Shown here piece after piece: positions 63,392-64,000 of a stretch of 64,000 nucleotides of DNA. Location: the NCBI RefSeq assembly GCF_038397755.1, contig NZ_CP151637.1, positions 3,534,001 through 3,598,000 of the forward strand. The letters run 5' to 3'. Positions within the stretch are counted from its first letter, which is position 1, and each line of letters opens with the position of its first letter. Both the position numbers and the translations under genes were made by a program. The DNA is from Microbacterium sp. LWH7-1.2 (GTDB lineage Bacteria; Actinomycetota; Actinomycetes; Actinomycetales; Microbacteriaceae). A model generated the notes under the pieces. The model made no database searches and was not told where the DNA came from. It was given only the letters and a program-made list of their open reading frames with translations.

Positions 63392-64000
63392 GTGATCCGT
63401 CATTCCCGGAGAACCCGCCTGCTGGTTGGCGCGGTTCTCGCGACACTCCTCACCCTCACGGTCAGCGCCTGCTCCACGGGCACCGTCGGCGGGTCGAGCA
63501 CCCCGGCCTCCACGGCATCCGGTTCCGCCTCCGGCGACTCTGCAGAGGCACTGCAGGCGGCCTATGACGGCGTGGTCGGGGCACCCCCCACCGAGACGGT
63601 CCCGGTCACGCCGGGCCTGACCGCGTGGGTCTCGTCCTGTGGCGAGCTCTCGCTCACTTGCTCCGTCCCGGCGCAGGCGGCTGTGGAAGCCGCGGAGACG
63701 GTCGGCTGGCAGGCCAGCGTCTGCGACGGCAAGCTGAACCCGGACGGGTGGGGCAACTGCATCCGCCAGGGTGTCGCCGCCAAGGCTGACGTGATCATCA
63801 CGATCGGCCAGGACTGCGCCGCGATGAGCGGCGCGATGCAAGAGGCGAAGGCCGCCGGCATCACCACCGTCAACGTCGGCGGCCAGGACTGCGAGGACTC
63901 GCTCTACTCCGCGACCGTCCAGCTCCTCGACGGCTACAGCTACGACCAGTACTGGGAAGAGGTGGGCACCCTTCAGGCCGACTGGCTGATCGGAAAGACC
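63392..64000 (+). CDS. Type I periplasmic binding protein-like sugar-binding lipoprotein (partial)
   Basis: First 203 codons; continues off the right edge. GTG start at 63392 with AAAGGAG upstream. Signal peptide with RRTRLLVGAVLATLLTLTV and lipobox VSAC (Cys27), then a Ser/Thr/Gly-rich linker. The binding fold (AAVEAAETVGWQASVCDG, CIRQGVAAKADVIITIG, AAGITTVNVGG) resembles RbsB-type CUT2 binding proteins. It contains an unusual number of Cys residues in the lobe (at least five). It likely begins a new transporter operon that may import the substrate of the neighbouring cluster. Confidence 0.85.
   Translation, partial: MIRHSRRTRLLVGAVLATLLTLTVSACSTGTVGGSSTPASTASGSASGDSAEALQAAYDGVVGAPPTETVPVTPGLTAWVSSCGELSLTCSVPAQAAVEAAETVGWQASVCDGKLNPDGWGNCIRQGVAAKADVIITIGQDCAAMSGAMQEAKAAGITTVNVGGQDCEDSLYSATVQLLDGYSYDQYWEEVGTLQADWLIGKT

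Overview
The window is very high-GC DNA with dense genes. Many genes overlap by 4 bp (ATGA/GTGA), many start with GTG, and several promoters look leaderless (a TANNCT-type -10 box 6-7 nt before the start codon). Carbohydrate uptake is by CUT1 ABC systems that have no ATPase gene of their own here. Together with the F420-reductase-like protein, tandem LytR-CpsA-Psr proteins and a GlsB/YeaQ membrane protein, this suggests an actinobacterium, most likely Microbacterium or a close relative in the Microbacteriaceae. The taxonomy is inference from style and gene content; there is no rRNA or marker alignment.

Layout. 1-9.1 kb: the N-terminal part of a GH2 beta-galactosidase (-) diverges, across two LacI-type operators, from a seven-gene (+) operon. 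That operon holds a sugar-binding lipoprotein, two permeases, a heparinase-like protein, a Cgl0159-type TIM barrel, an IolE-like isomerase and an IolG-like dehydrogenase, so it looks like inositol-type polyol catabolism. 9.1-20.9 kb (-): a galactoside module (binding protein, two permeases, YesL-like membrane protein, GH42 beta-galactosidase and a second paralogous binding protein), a Gfo/Idh/MocA oxidoreductase, an ABC exporter and a LacI regulator. 21.0-36.5 kb: a second CUT1 importer of the LplB/YtcP/LplA type (+), then GH95 fucosidase, LacI and YesL (-), diverging from GH42, GH31 alpha-xylosidase and GH3 (+). These four enzyme activities together match the intracellular dismantling of fucosylated xyloglucan oligosaccharides. 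36.5-38.3 kb: a tandem repeat array, a PmoA-family protein and GlsB.

38.3-52.6 kb is core genome: phosphoglucomutase, prephenate dehydratase, an LLM flavoprotein, an F420-reductase-like protein, photolyase, a diacylglycerol-kinase-family protein, serS, a HAD phosphatase, tRNA-Ser(UGA), two LCP proteins, a GGDEF protein and tRNA-Ser(GCU). From the second tRNA onward the DNA looks like an inserted island: a frameshifted tyrosine integrase, a GH32 remnant, and a TetR regulator divergent from a catabolic cluster. The cluster holds an extradiol-type VOC protein, an ACMSD-type amidohydrolase, a FAD monooxygenase, LysR, a cyclase-family hydrolase, an FAH-family hydrolase, an SDR and a DHPON-hydrolase-like C-C hydrolase. 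It probably degrades an aromatic or cyclic compound whose identity I cannot determine. A sugar-type periplasmic binding protein runs off the right edge.

Most notable: (i) the probable xyloglucan-oligosaccharide locus with its own operator class; (ii) a GC-rich interspersed repeat present as an intergenic array at 36.6 kb and also inside the GH95 reading frame, with unit spacings of 39/36/39 bp that keep the frame open; (iii) a 22-codon leader ORF that carries the only good ribosome-binding site of the second importer and overlaps the permease start; (iv) two LacI regulators paired with two distinguishable operator families across 30 kb.
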